In this document: positions 9,601 to 17,251 of the stretch, piece by piece
Position numbering within the stretch: the stretch's first letter is position 1
Layout of the letters: every line of letters begins with the position of its first letter
Source of the DNA: Acanthopleuribacter pedis
GTDB taxonomy: Bacteria; Acidobacteriota; Holophagae; Acanthopleuribacterales; Acanthopleuribacteraceae
Assembly (NCBI RefSeq): GCF_017377855.1
Contig: NZ_JAFREP010000002.1
Coordinates: 62,001-126,000 of the forward strand
Reading direction: 5' to 3'
Length of the DNA stretch: 64,000 bases
Notes under the pieces: generated by a model
The model's input: only the letters and a program-made list of their open reading frames with translations
The model's database searches: none
What the model was told of the DNA's origin: nothing
Program-made: the position numbers and the translations under genes

Positions 9601-11046
9601 ATGAGTGTGTTGCTGGTGGAGCAAGGCACCGAAAGTGGGCGTTCCTTCAGCGCAATGTTGCGGGCCATGGGGGTTGGTGTGACCTGGGAACGCTCCGGCC
9701 GTACCGCGCTTCAATCCCTGCGTCAGCGTTGCCGCGAGGGCGCCCGGTTCGACGTGGTCCTACTCGATTGGAGCCTCCAGGATATGGACGGTTTGCAGGT
9801 GTTCCATCACATCCAACGCATGACCTGGCGTGGCAAACCGCCCGCCACCGTGATGATCACCGCGCACAACCGCGAGCGTTTGGTTAACTTAAGCCAAAGC
9901 GCCGTGATCCACGATGTTCTGGTGAAGCCGGTGACGCCGATGGTGTTGCTGCGGGTGTTGCGCAGTGTGGTGGGTTTGGCGCACCCGCCGCCGCCCACGC
10001 GCAAGCCGCCGAACGATGCATTGCGTGGTATTCGCATTCTTTTGGTGGAAGATGTTCAGGTGAACCGTGAGGTGGCCTCGGCGTTGCTGGCCCGGGCCGG
10101 GGCCGAGATCACCGTGGCGGTCAATGGGCGCAACGCGGTTGATATGGCGGTTTCCAAGCGCGGCGCTTTTGACGTCATTCTCATGGACGTTCACATGCCG
10201 GAGATGGACGGATTTGCCGCGACCGAGGCCATCCAAAACGCCATGGGCGATAGCGCGCCGCCGATTGTGGCCTTAACCGCCAAAGCTTTTCGGGAAGATC
10301 GACGCCAGGCCATGAGCGCCGGAATGGTGGATTACCTCACCAAGCCGATCCAGATCAACAAAGTTATCGAAGTGTTGCGCCGGATCGTGCCGCGAGAATC
10401 GTCCCGTGGTGAGGTCGTTCGACCTCCCACGGCCGTTCTTGAAACAGCCGGCGCCGAGGAAACCAACGCACCCAGGTTTGCCGATGTTCTGGCGGCCCTG
10501 GGCGGCGATGTATCTTTTTTCACACGGCAACTCGACCAGTTCCGCATGAGTTACGGTGATCTCATCGCGCGCGCGCGGGAAATGGTTGCCGCGCAACAAT
10601 GGGATGACGCGGTCATGCTGGTTCACGCCGCCAAGGGCGCCGCCGCGAATCTGGGCGGGACCGTCACCGCCGAGCACCTGGGCCAGGTTGAACAAGCGTT
10701 GCGCGCGAGACAGCTCAATGACGGGTTGTTGCGCGGGGCCGAGACGCGTTATGCCGCCTTTTTGGGGTCCATCGAAAAATGGCGCGCCGACCAACTTGCT
10801 CAGCAGGAGAACCCTGTGACGTCGGAAGACGGCGCGGACAGGGTTGATTTCGAACCGCTACGCCAAAAGTTTGTCACCTGTTTGCAGCAATCGGACATGG
10901 AAGCCGTCACCCTGTGGCAAACCCTAAAACCCCATGCCACCACCTTATGGGGTGCCGAGGTATGCACGCGCATCACCCAATCTCTGGATCGACTTGATTT
11001 TCCCGGGGTTCTGGCCGTCTTGGCCAAACAATCTCCTGTTCCCTAA
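6649..11046 (+). CDS. Multi-PAS hybrid sensor histidine kinase with two REC domains and HPt
   Basis: A 1465-residue soluble-looking phosphorelay protein; I see no membrane segment. About five PAS-like modules occupy roughly residues 20-630. The second resembles a LOV domain but has Val where the flavin-binding Cys should be (MDRDVRMLHG), so it is unlikely to be a photoreceptor. A coiled-coil linker leads to HisKA with His750 (NMSHEIRTPLN), then HATPase (VSDTGIGM; FGGTGLGLSICK). The first receiver has Asp1040 (LLDWSLQDMDG) but lacks the usual acidic pair (LLVEQGTE), so its Mg2+ site is doubtful. The second has Asp1180 (LMDVHMPEMDG). A C-terminal HPt carries His1326 (VHAAKGAAANLGG). The architecture supports a full internal His-Asp-His relay. 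The stop codon abuts a family A repeat. Confidence 0.92.
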   Translation: MNTRHVLPQANPMSRLLASADIAGWTLDLQSGTLEWNAGMCRLHDCTEGPENLATWSALIGEPGVPDALGDPGAWDGPSYQWSYVAPGAHQGTLTVTVVPTGNEHLLQGVATFRAALENEMPSDLLAQMVDRVDTGITLAKVDTPYHLCYVNDRFLQLTGYARSEVMDRDVRMLHGDETNQEGKQDLFEVLETGFKGSTVLRNYRKDQSVFYNQINLYPLLDRHGKVSHIMATQRDVSLQKELEFQSVRHQKLFEMVFQCATVGLALLDTNGRPFQINPALVTFLGRSEAEIYTQPPTAWSVDEPIAADSLEGENALGRRVKRYKRPDGSLLWGRETTTEIQVEGEAGVKSYLLLIIEDITESRRMLAQKKTAEFELQAMSTRLSLAIQPAQIGIWDFDLATQELIWDERMFQLYGMSADAFSGAYDAWVRGVHPDDLAAAEAALNAAIAGEAVFDTVFRVRYPTGEIRHLKADAMVLTDEQGHPTRMIGTNYDITDRIDTENNLKYQNALLQAQQDTSPAGMLILQQPGRATCCRWNRRFLDIWALSEAEMRAADLEALLAVMRDKVRRNSEDKNSLFETNTTTWALELELKHDVSIEVYGQPVLDQGARSMGYVWFFFDVSVRKAAETRLREALAESSRLVGLMQGREQRILELKSEVNLAAVSLGRTKPYLLDTGEEVPIDENEVPQTAPEGMNDWLENLRRAGGGFRNALSIAEDLEIQKQRAAHLAMRAERANRAKSNFLANMSHEIRTPLNAVIGIAELLSDSPLNKYQREMLGKLDASARTLLSIINDILDFSKIEANQIEIEDEQFDLVELLENLAGMTATRMGDQDLEVLFDIPNHLNRFLRGDGLRLSQVLINLLGNAVKFTEAGQVVLAMRQEARDDERADFYFEVSDTGIGMSEDQVARLFLPFTQADASMTRRFGGTGLGLSICKSLVELMDGSIEVESRLGEGSTFRVRIPMAICGARTLCGLEQLNLPEMSVLLVEQGTESGRSFSAMLRAMGVGVTWERSGRTALQSLRQRCREGARFDVVLLDWSLQDMDGLQVFHHIQRMTWRGKPPATVMITAHNRERLVNLSQSAVIHDVLVKPVTPMVLLRVLRSVVGLAHPPPPTRKPPNDALRGIRILLVEDVQVNREVASALLARAGAEITVAVNGRNAVDMAVSKRGAFDVILMDVHMPEMDGFAATEAIQNAMGDSAPPIVALTAKAFREDRRQAMSAGMVDYLTKPIQINKVIEVLRRIVPRESSRGEVVRPPTAVLETAGAEETNAPRFADVLAALGGDVSFFTRQLDQFRMSYGDLIARAREMVAAQQWDDAVMLVHAAKGAAANLGGTVTAEHLGQVEQALRARQLNDGLLRGAETRYAAFLGSIEKWRADQLAQQENPVTSEDGADRVDFEPLRQKFVTCLQQSDMEAVTLWQTLKPHATTLWGAEVCTRITQSLDRLDFPGVLAVLAKQSPVP

Positions 11047-11097
11047 CCCGCATTGCTCACAAGGATACGTAGCAGAATTCCTTGTAAGCAATGCGGG
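11047..11097. repeat. Family A dispersed inverted repeat, short form
   Basis: An imperfect palindrome: 18-base arms (CCCGCATTGCTCACAAGG and CCTTGTAAGCAATGCGGG, one mismatch) around a 15-base centre containing CGTAGCAGAATT. It follows immediately after the TAA of the hybrid kinase gene. The same ends occur at 17441, 25072, 29468, 54442 and 59885. No T-tract follows, so it could fold as a terminator-like hairpin but is not a classical one. Confidence 0.85.
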
Positions 11098-11340
11098 TTG
11101 GGGCAACGCGCGGGCTGCATGCGGACTTCGGACCTATTTTCCTATTGCAACCGTGGGTCGATTGGTGTCCGCTGTCGTTTTCGACCGCACCGCGCCGTGT
11201 TAACATGCCCCACGTTTTCATCCGATGGGTGGGGTTCCCGTGCTATCGCGTGAAACCGTTCCCACTGAATAATTAGTTGTGGGTGAGAACCGCGCTTTAC
11301 TCGCTTTCCTCTCGAATGCGTTCGTTTTCACGAAAGGAAC

Positions 11341-11940
11341 ATGCCACTCATGGAAGAAATGCAGCCGATTACCCGACTCCTCAATCAATGGCAGGGCGGT
11401 GACCGCGATGCGTTCGGCACCCTCATCACCACCGTCTACGCGGAACTGCGTCAAATGGCGCGGCATGCCATGATTCGCGAGCAAAACGGCCATTTTTACT
11501 CACCCACCATGTTGGTTCATGAGGCCTTTCTCAAGATCGAGGAGAACGGTTTCGACACCCAGCTTCGTGATCGGCACCATTTCTTTCGGACGTTGGCACG
11601 GGTGATGCGGCACATCCTGGTGGATTTTGCGCGGCGGCAAAGTCGGCAAAAACACGGTGGCGATTACGAGGCCGTGCCGTTTGAAGAAGGTCGGGTCGGC
11701 GTCATGCAGCCGCTTTTCGTCACGCGTTTAGACGATGCTTTGCATCATTTGCGACACCAAGATTCCCTAAAAAGTGACATCGTGGAGCTGCGCTTTTTTG
11801 GGGGGCTCTCCTTGGAGCAAACCGCTGAGGTTCTTGAGATTTCTCCCAGTGCGGCATACCGCGCCTGGCTGGAAGCCAAACAATTTTTGCGCGAAGAAAT
11901 GGGATACGATGTATCTGATGCGCCACCTGGCCGCACTTAA
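11341..11940 (+). CDS. ECF-type RNA polymerase sigma factor
   Basis: A 199-residue sigma-70-like factor of the ECF class (the acidobacterial/planctomycete type often named TIGR02999). Region 2 is seen in YAELRQMARHAM, SPTMLVHEAFLKI and HHFFRTLARVMRHILVDFAR; region 4 in VELRFFGGLSLEQTAEVLEI followed by a helix-turn-helix (SPSAAYRAWLEAKQFL). No anti-sigma factor is adjacent; instead a Ser/Thr kinase follows 480 bases later, a pairing common in these phyla where the kinase may control the sigma factor. Two starts are possible (11341 or ATG 11350); AAAGGA at 11333-11338 lies very close to the first and 11 bases from the second. Confidence 0.9.
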   Translation: MPLMEEMQPITRLLNQWQGGDRDAFGTLITTVYAELRQMARHAMIREQNGHFYSPTMLVHEAFLKIEENGFDTQLRDRHHFFRTLARVMRHILVDFARRQSRQKHGGDYEAVPFEEGRVGVMQPLFVTRLDDALHHLRHQDSLKSDIVELRFFGGLSLEQTAEVLEISPSAAYRAWLEAKQFLREEMGYDVSDAPPGRT

Positions 11941-12422
11941 TGGGGTAGCTTGTGCGAAGACCGTCATCGTCCCACCGATCTTGTCCTTCAGGTGAGAATC
12001 TCAATTAAAGTTGGGAATCGCAAAATAAGGTCGATGGGAAACCTCAGGAAGCGACAGGTCGCACGCTTTTCATACACCCTTCCGGCTTACTTTTCTCCGG
12101 GCTTTTCTGAATGATCCTGCCTTTTGCCCTTACGTTAGTCTTACCTAAAGTGGGCGAGTCTTGGCGGCGCACTCGCGCAACCTGCTGGGCTACAACGTGC
12201 AGTAAAAATGCTCGACGTACTTTCCAAGTACGCCTGCGCTTTTTCCAACACATTTCGCTCCAGTCCTCGGCGCGTCCTGCGCCGATACTTACGCGATTGC
12301 ATCCACCCGAATCGCACACTTTAGGTATCAAGCTTGTGGTGTTTGTTCCCTTTTTTGGGAGATCCGTTTTCCGCCGAATCGCCGCGGGAGGCGGCTGTTT
12401 CGATGTGTTTTTGGGGGAGAGG
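11941..12422. other. Intergenic region containing a family B repeat
   Basis: A 482-base spacer between the sigma factor and the kinase gene. The kinase frame stays open back to 12111, but that leader translates to a low-complexity Arg/Ser/Phe sequence and coincides with the family B repeat (listed separately), so I treat it as non-coding. Confidence 0.6.
12160..12290. repeat. Family B repeat, copy 1 (candidate structured RNA)
   Basis: Shares with two later copies (54497-54640 and 57780-57925) the outer pairing CTGGGC (12185-12190) with GCTCCAG (12257-12263), a TAAAAA stretch, a central hairpin and the conserved ATTTCGCTCCAG tail. Here the central hairpin is CGTACTT-TCC-AAGTACG (12216-12232), a perfect 7-bp stem. 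A second small stem, GGCGC-GTCCT-GCGCC, follows. The conserved order with changing stem sequence points to selection on RNA or DNA structure. Confidence 0.65.
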
Positions 12423-13619
12423 TTGACGACAGATTCTCAGGTTCAGTTGATGTTATCCATTCGTAACATGATCGATCAGGGTTTGCCCGAGGACGAAACC
12501 GGCGGGGCCGGCGCCGCCGCCGTGCTTGATCAGATCCGCGATATGCTGGAACCCGAATCCCTCGCGGCGGCACCCTCGATGAACGCTGCCGCCGATCCTT
12601 TTGATGCCGCCCTTGAAAGCGGTTTACCCGTGTTGTCAGAACTGGTCGACCTCGATTGGGGTTGGCAGGCGCCCGCGTTTTTCGGTCGCTTCAAAACCGG
12701 GCCGATGCTCGGGGTCGGCGGTACCGCCTCCGTCTTTTTAGGGGTTTGTCCCAAAACTGAACGGCGTGTGGCCGTGAAGATGCTCCACAGCCGCGACCCG
12801 CGTTTGCGGCAGCGGTTTCTGCGCGAGCGCCGCATTTTAAGTTCTTTGGCCCATCCCAACCTCACCAGCGTGATCGAAAGCGGCTTCAGCGATTGCGGTT
12901 TTCCCTGGTTCGCGATGGATTACATCGAAGGCCGTCCGCTCGATCACTGGAGTGACGGCTGTGAGTTGACCTTGCGTGATCGGGTGCGGTTGTTTTTGGA
13001 AGTCTGTGAGGCGGTGACTTACGCCCACGGCAACCACGTGATCCACCGCGACATCAAACCCGCCAACATTTTGGTCGAGCGCAACGGCCGCGTGCGTCTG
13101 CTGGATTTCGGGATCGCTTCCATTTTGGATCCCGATTCGGGTGCCCAGCCCACCGTTTCCCGACTGGGCTTGATGACCCCGGAATACGCGTCACCCGAGC
13201 AGTTGGCGGGCCGTCCGCTGAGTGCTGCAACCGATATTTACTCCTTGGGTGTGGTGTTGTTTGAATTGTTGGTAGGGGATCGTCCCCGCTATCGGAAAAC
13301 AGCGACCCGCCGCCGTCGTCGCCGTCCCATGTCCCTGCAAGCGCAGTTTTTGGCCAATGAGGACCCGGCACGTATTGCCTTATTGCGACGCCGTTGGCCG
13401 GATCAGTTGGCGCGCGAGCTGGACGGCCGCTTGGAGCGCATTTTGCGCAAGGCTTTGGCGGAGCGAGAAGAAGACCGGTACGGAACGGTGGCGGCCATGG
13501 CCCATGACCTGCATCGCTGGGTGGCGCGCAGCGACAAACCGTCGCGCGCCGATCTGCTGGTGGGCGGTTTAAAAAGACGCGTCGGCCGCATCGGCAAGCA
13601 ACTCGGCGTATTAAGCTAA
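12423..13619 (+). CDS. Serine/threonine protein kinase (soluble, Pkn-type)
   Basis: A 398-residue eukaryotic-like protein kinase. Visible motifs: Gly-rich loop MLGVGGTASVFLG, the ATP-binding Lys119 in VAVKML, the catalytic loop VIHRDIKPANIL (Asp210), DFG (Asp228 in LLDFGIAS) and the APE-like YASPEQLAG, then the regulatory Asp in SAATDIYSLGVVLFELL. About 115 residues without recognised domains precede the kinase, and no membrane helix or sensor domain follows, unlike many bacterial homologues. I place the start at TTG 12423 because GGGGGAGAGG sits just upstream; ATG 12450 is an alternative. Its position after the ECF sigma gene suggests a kinase-controlled sigma factor pathway (inference). Confidence 0.88.
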   Translation: MTTDSQVQLMLSIRNMIDQGLPEDETGGAGAAAVLDQIRDMLEPESLAAAPSMNAAADPFDAALESGLPVLSELVDLDWGWQAPAFFGRFKTGPMLGVGGTASVFLGVCPKTERRVAVKMLHSRDPRLRQRFLRERRILSSLAHPNLTSVIESGFSDCGFPWFAMDYIEGRPLDHWSDGCELTLRDRVRLFLEVCEAVTYAHGNHVIHRDIKPANILVERNGRVRLLDFGIASILDPDSGAQPTVSRLGLMTPEYASPEQLAGRPLSAATDIYSLGVVLFELLVGDRPRYRKTATRRRRRRPMSLQAQFLANEDPARIALLRRRWPDQLARELDGRLERILRKALAEREEDRYGTVAAMAHDLHRWVARSDKPSRADLLVGGLKRRVGRIGKQLGVLS

Positions 13620-13669
13620 CCGGCCGGCCCCAAAACCAAAACCCAGAGCCGTGAATGGATCAATGGTCG

Positions 13670-13905
13670 ATAACCCGACCCGGCACGTCCACGGAAAAAC
13701 GGTGGCGGAAACCCAAAGCCAAACGGGGCGATAACAGGACCCGGCGCACCCCGCGGAAAAACGGAAAAATGGTAGGGGCAACCCAAAGCCAACCGGGGAA
13801 ATAACCCGACCCGGCCCACTCCATGGAAAAACGAAAAAATGGTGGGGGAAACCCAAAGCCAAACGGGGAAATAACCCGATCCGGCGCACCCTGGAAGGGT
13901 CGCAC
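13670..13905. repeat. Tandem array of 61-70 bp units, about 3.3 copies
   Basis: Units begin with ATAACCCGACCCGGC and continue through GGAAAAAC and AACCCAAAGCCAA to CGGGGAA. The first full unit is about 61 bases, the next two about 70 bases, the last is partial. The third and fourth starts match almost exactly. All frames of the minus strand are open because the unit lacks stops there; I see no ribosome-binding site and treat it as non-coding. It lies directly after the Ser/Thr kinase gene. Confidence 0.8.
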
Positions 13906-13998
13906 ACCCAAATGCGTGGACCACAAATGATTTAAAACGTGAGCCGGCGGCGAACATCATTTGGTTACACCGAAGGTGTTATGGATTTCAGCCCTGAT

Positions 13999-14023
13999 CA
14001 AATGGTTGTAGCACAACCATTTG
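13999..14023. repeat. Perfect inverted repeat, 11-bp arms with 3-base loop
   Basis: CAAATGGTTGT (13999-14009), loop AGC, ACAACCATTTG (14013-14023). It lies between the 61-70 bp array and the 48-bp array. It could be an operator-like palindrome or a hairpin; no T-tract follows. Confidence 0.8.
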
Positions 14024-14078
14024 TTCTGGGTCCCCGGGGGTTCCCGTCGTGCAGGCCGCCGAAGGTGCCGGCCCAGGC

Positions 14079-14440
14079 CCCAAAACCAAAACGCGCGTCG
14101 GACCCAAAAAAACCTCGTCCGCGGACCCCAAAACCAAAACGCGCGTCGGACCCAAAAAAACCTCGTCCGCGGACCCCAAAACCAAAACGCGCGTCGGACC
14201 CAAAAAAAACTCGTCCGCGGACCCCAAAACCAAAACGCGCGTCGGACCCAAAAAAACCTCGTCCGCGGACCCCAAAACCAAAACGCGCGTCGGACCCAAA
14301 AAAACCTCGTCCACGGACCCCAAAACCAAAAACCGCGACGCACCCGAAAAAACTGCGTCCACGGACCCCAAAACCAAAACCCGCGTCGGACCTAAAAAAC
14401 CTCGTCCACGGACCCCAAAACCAAAACCCGCCCGAACACC
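14079..14440. repeat. Tandem array of 48-bp units, about 7.5 copies
   Basis: Units starting CCCAAAACCAAAA recur at 14079, 14127, 14175, 14223, 14271, 14319, 14367 and 14414, each ending near CGTCCGCGGAC. The first five are nearly identical; later ones diverge and the last spacing is 47. Because 48 is a multiple of three and the unit lacks stops, all six frames are open across it. One plus frame (GTG 13939 to 14514) would give a Lys/Pro/Arg-rich protein with 16-residue repeats (PKPKRASDPKKPRPRT). I see no ribosome-binding site for it and do not call it a gene. Confidence 0.9.
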
Positions 14441-14600
14441 CCAAAACCAACCCCACCCCCATACCTAAAAAAACAAAAAAAGGCTCGCCGGATCCACGTT
14501 CCTTTTGCGCTTAAGAGGTTAGGTGTCTGTCCAGATAGGGTGGGGTGTCCCTATTCACTGTCGTTTTGCGCCGCCACGCAAACAGTCCCGACTCAAATCC

Positions 14601-14630
14601 CTGTCGGTGCGCGGGTTTGCCGGGTATAAT
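14601..14630 (+). promoter_or_regulatory. Candidate sigma-70 type promoter of the lipoprotein gene
   Basis: A perfect TATAAT (14625-14630) is preceded by CTGTCG (14601-14606) with an 18-base spacer. It lies about 85 bases upstream of the lipoprotein start at 14717 and points toward it. The -35 match is poor, so the call rests mainly on the -10 box in an otherwise GC-rich context. Confidence 0.5.
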
Positions 14631-14716
14631 GCGAACATCTCCCCAAAAACCCGTCCGCGGGTGTTCAGAAGCCTTCTGAGACGGCCGCCCAACACTTATT
14701 TCAGGAGTAGGATCAC

Positions 14717-15355
14717 ATGAAGAAATGGCGTTTTCCCTTGTTAACGGCATGCCTCTTGTTCGCCTCGGCGTGCAGCACCACGCAGGTCGAAGTGATCGAC
14801 CTTAACAAAGTTCTCGACGTTATGACCGCAACCATTGATTCGTTTGCCGACCAAAAAGTTGAAGGTGCCGAAGAAGGTGCCAATGCAGAAGAGGTGTTGG
14901 CCGCGGCGGCGTCCGATAACCAGGTTGTATCGAGCGAATTTTTAGCCACTTACACCAAAAACCTCAACGAGGCCAAGGTGATGTCTACCCCCGTCGGTAC
15001 CCTGATGCGTCCCGACGGCGCCATCGAAGGGTTTCAGGACAGCAACGCCGACGGCAAAAAAGACAGCGGCGAGCAGCAACTGTTCACCGTTGAAATCGAC
15101 GTGGAGCGCGCTCGTTTGATCGCCACCGATACCCAAAACAGCTACCATCGCGATTCCGGTTTCCACATCAGCCCCGGTAGCATTTTCATGGGGTACATGC
15201 TCGGTTCCATGTTGAGCCGTCAACGCGCTTCAGGGATCAGCCCCTCGCGTTATTCCAACATGAAAATGAGTCCCCGAAATTACCACTCCTCGGCGGTTTC
15301 CTCCGCGCGCGCCCGCGCCAGTGGTGGTTCGCGTTCGTTCAGCAGCGGCAAGTAA
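14717..15355 (+). CDS. Putative lipoprotein of unknown function
   Basis: A 212-residue protein with a lipoprotein signal: basic start MKKWR, hydrophobic stretch and lipobox LFASAC with Cys19, followed by Ser-Thr-Thr, which predicts outer-membrane sorting under the Lol rule. The mature part has an acidic, Ala-rich helix region and a middle segment with a calcium-loop-like pattern DSNADGKKDSG at about 112-122. The C-terminus is Ser/Arg/Gly-rich and low-complexity (SSARARASGGSRSFSSGK). CAGGAG precedes the ATG by about nine bases. I recognise no family. It stands alone between two tandem arrays. Confidence 0.8.
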   Translation: MKKWRFPLLTACLLFASACSTTQVEVIDLNKVLDVMTATIDSFADQKVEGAEEGANAEEVLAAAASDNQVVSSEFLATYTKNLNEAKVMSTPVGTLMRPDGAIEGFQDSNADGKKDSGEQQLFTVEIDVERARLIATDTQNSYHRDSGFHISPGSIFMGYMLGSMLSRQRASGISPSRYSNMKMSPRNYHSSAVSSARARASGGSRSFSSGK

Positions 15356-15445
15356 TAGGGCCGTACAACCTGGTGCGTTCGTCCCCGTGACGGCGCACCA
15401 TGTTGTTTTCAGGCTCGTTTTTCGCGAACCTCGAACGGCACAACG

Positions 15446-15592
15446 CCGGTCCGAACGGCCTTGTGCCGGTCCGAACGGCCTTGTGCCGGTCCGAACGGCC
15501 TTGTGCCGGTCCGAACGGCCTTGTGCCGGTCCGAACGGCCTTGTGCCGGTCCGAACGGCCTTGTGCCGGTCCGAACGGCCTTGTGCCGTTCC
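15446..15592. repeat. Tandem array of 20-bp units, seven copies
   Basis: The 20-base unit CCGAACGGCCTTGTGCCGGT begins at 15451, 15471, 15491, 15511, 15531, 15551 and 15571 with essentially no differences between copies; flanks are degenerate. There are no spacers, so it is not a CRISPR. It ends about 70 bases before the start codon of the spermidine synthase-like gene and so lies within or next to its promoter region. Perfect identity suggests recent slippage or unequal exchange. Confidence 0.95.
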
Positions 15593-15661
15593 GATGCGCA
15601 CGGCCGCATGAACGATCACCATCGCGGCCTGATTTCACGATTAAGGAGTTTGGGGAGTACC

Positions 15662-17251
15662 ATGTCGGAAACACAACAGCAAAGCGACAATCAGCTTGAA
15701 GATTTATCGCGTGGTCAAATCGGCGTTTTGCTGATTTCGATTGCCGTCGTCGCCTTATCCGGGATCGCTTACGAATTAATTATCGGCACCGTTTCCAGTT
15801 ACCTTTTGGGGAACAGTGTTTTTCAGTTTTCACTCACCATCGGCCTGTTTATGTTCGCCATGGGGATCGGTTCTTACCTTTCAAAATGGTTGATGAAACA
15901 CCTGATCACCAACTTCGTGTTGGTTGAAATCACCATTTCATTGATCGGCGGCGCCGCCTCACTGATTTTGTTTCTGGCGTTTCCGCTGGTGATGCCGCTT
16001 TACCAAGCGATTATGTACACCTTGATTATTGTGATTGGTTCCTTGGTCGGCCTCGAGATTCCGCTGCTCACCCGCATTATCAGTCACAAGGACAGCCTCA
16101 AGGATTCCATCGCCCACGTGTTGTCCTTGGATTATGTCGGCGCCTTGATTGGGTCCATGGCCTTTCCGCTCATTCTTTTGCCGTTCCTGGGGTTGATTCG
16201 CTCCAGTTTCGCCATCGGCCTGCTCAACATCGGCGTGGCCATGATCAACGTGGTGGTGTTTTGGAAGTTTCTGCGCATGCCGCGCGCCGTGGCTACCTTT
16301 GCCGGCGGCACCGCGCTTTTGCTGGTGGTGGCGCTCATCGGCGGGACCCGCCTGTCGACTTATGCCGAACAGTTCCTGTATTCCGATGAAATTATTTTCT
16401 CCAAACAGACCCAATACCAGCGCATCATCCTGACCAAATCCGTCCTCGATCACGATCATCGCCTTTACCTGGACGGTCATATTCAGTTTTCGCAACGGGA
16501 TGAATACCGCTACCACGAGGCCTTGGTCCATCCTTTGATGGCCTTGCCGGGGCCGCGAAAAAAAGTGTTGATCATGGGCGGGGGCGACGGCATGGCCGCC
16601 CGTGAGCTGCTTAAGTACGACGACGTCGAAGAGATTCATTTGGTGGATATTGACCCCGAGATGACGCGTTTGTGTGCCACCGTGCCCACCATCGCGGCCT
16701 TGAACGAGGGGGCGCTTGAGGATCCCCGCGTGAAAATTTTCCACCAGGACGCCTTCACCTTCGTGAACCAGGCCGGCGTGCTTTACGACCGCATCATTTC
16801 CGATTTGCCCGATCCCCACAACGAGGCGCTGAACAAGCTGTATGCGCGCGAGTTCTACACCATGCTGCGCAAGCGCATGACACCCGAGGGTTACCTGGTG
16901 TCGCAAAGTTCCTCGCCGTTTTTTACCCGAAAAACCTATTGGTGCATTGCCACCACCATGGAAGCGGCCGGCCTGCATACCAAAAGCTTCCAAATCACGG
17001 TGCCCAGCTTCAGCATTTGGGGATTCCACCTCGCCGCCAATCAGCCGGTGCCGCCCATCCGCGAGATGGACGTGCCCACCCGATATATGGAGGCCGATGT
17101 TTTTGCCGCGGCCACCAAGTTCCCGCGGGATATGGCCCGTGTCGAGACCGCGGTCAACAGCATCATGGAACCCAAGCTTTACCACTATTACATGAAGGAA
17201 CTGCGCGAGCCCCATGGGCTGAAAGCTACGGCAGAATTGGCCAAAAAGTAA
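15662..17251 (+). CDS. Membrane-fused spermidine synthase-like protein
   Basis: A 529-residue protein with two halves. Residues about 15-235 form roughly seven hydrophobic helices of the transporter-like domain found at the N-terminus of some bacterial polyamine synthases. Residues about 240-510 form an aminopropyltransferase-type Rossmann fold with the nucleotide motif LIMGGGDGMAARELLK (GGGDG at 306-310), the acidic strand end HLVDIDPEM, and ISDLPDP where polyamine synthases carry the catalytic Asp. Soluble family members use decarboxylated SAM to add aminopropyl groups to putrescine. The fusion form is known in many bacteria but its substrate is poorly defined. I chose ATG 15662 because GGGGAG precedes it; the longer frame would translate the 20-bp repeat array. 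Confidence 0.88.
   Translation: MSETQQQSDNQLEDLSRGQIGVLLISIAVVALSGIAYELIIGTVSSYLLGNSVFQFSLTIGLFMFAMGIGSYLSKWLMKHLITNFVLVEITISLIGGAASLILFLAFPLVMPLYQAIMYTLIIVIGSLVGLEIPLLTRIISHKDSLKDSIAHVLSLDYVGALIGSMAFPLILLPFLGLIRSSFAIGLLNIGVAMINVVVFWKFLRMPRAVATFAGGTALLLVVALIGGTRLSTYAEQFLYSDEIIFSKQTQYQRIILTKSVLDHDHRLYLDGHIQFSQRDEYRYHEALVHPLMALPGPRKKVLIMGGGDGMAARELLKYDDVEEIHLVDIDPEMTRLCATVPTIAALNEGALEDPRVKIFHQDAFTFVNQAGVLYDRIISDLPDPHNEALNKLYAREFYTMLRKRMTPEGYLVSQSSSPFFTRKTYWCIATTMEAAGLHTKSFQITVPSFSIWGFHLAANQPVPPIREMDVPTRYMEADVFAAATKFPRDMARVETAVNSIMEPKLYHYYMKELREPHGLKATAELAKK

Noticed and set aside
13939..14514. A 191-codon Lys/Pro-rich ORF across the 48-bp repeats
   Set aside because: All six frames are open there because of the repeat; no ribosome-binding site and no family match, so it is kept as repeat only.
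15446..15592. Possible CRISPR array at the 20-bp repeats
   Set aside because: The units are contiguous with no spacers, and no cas genes are nearby.
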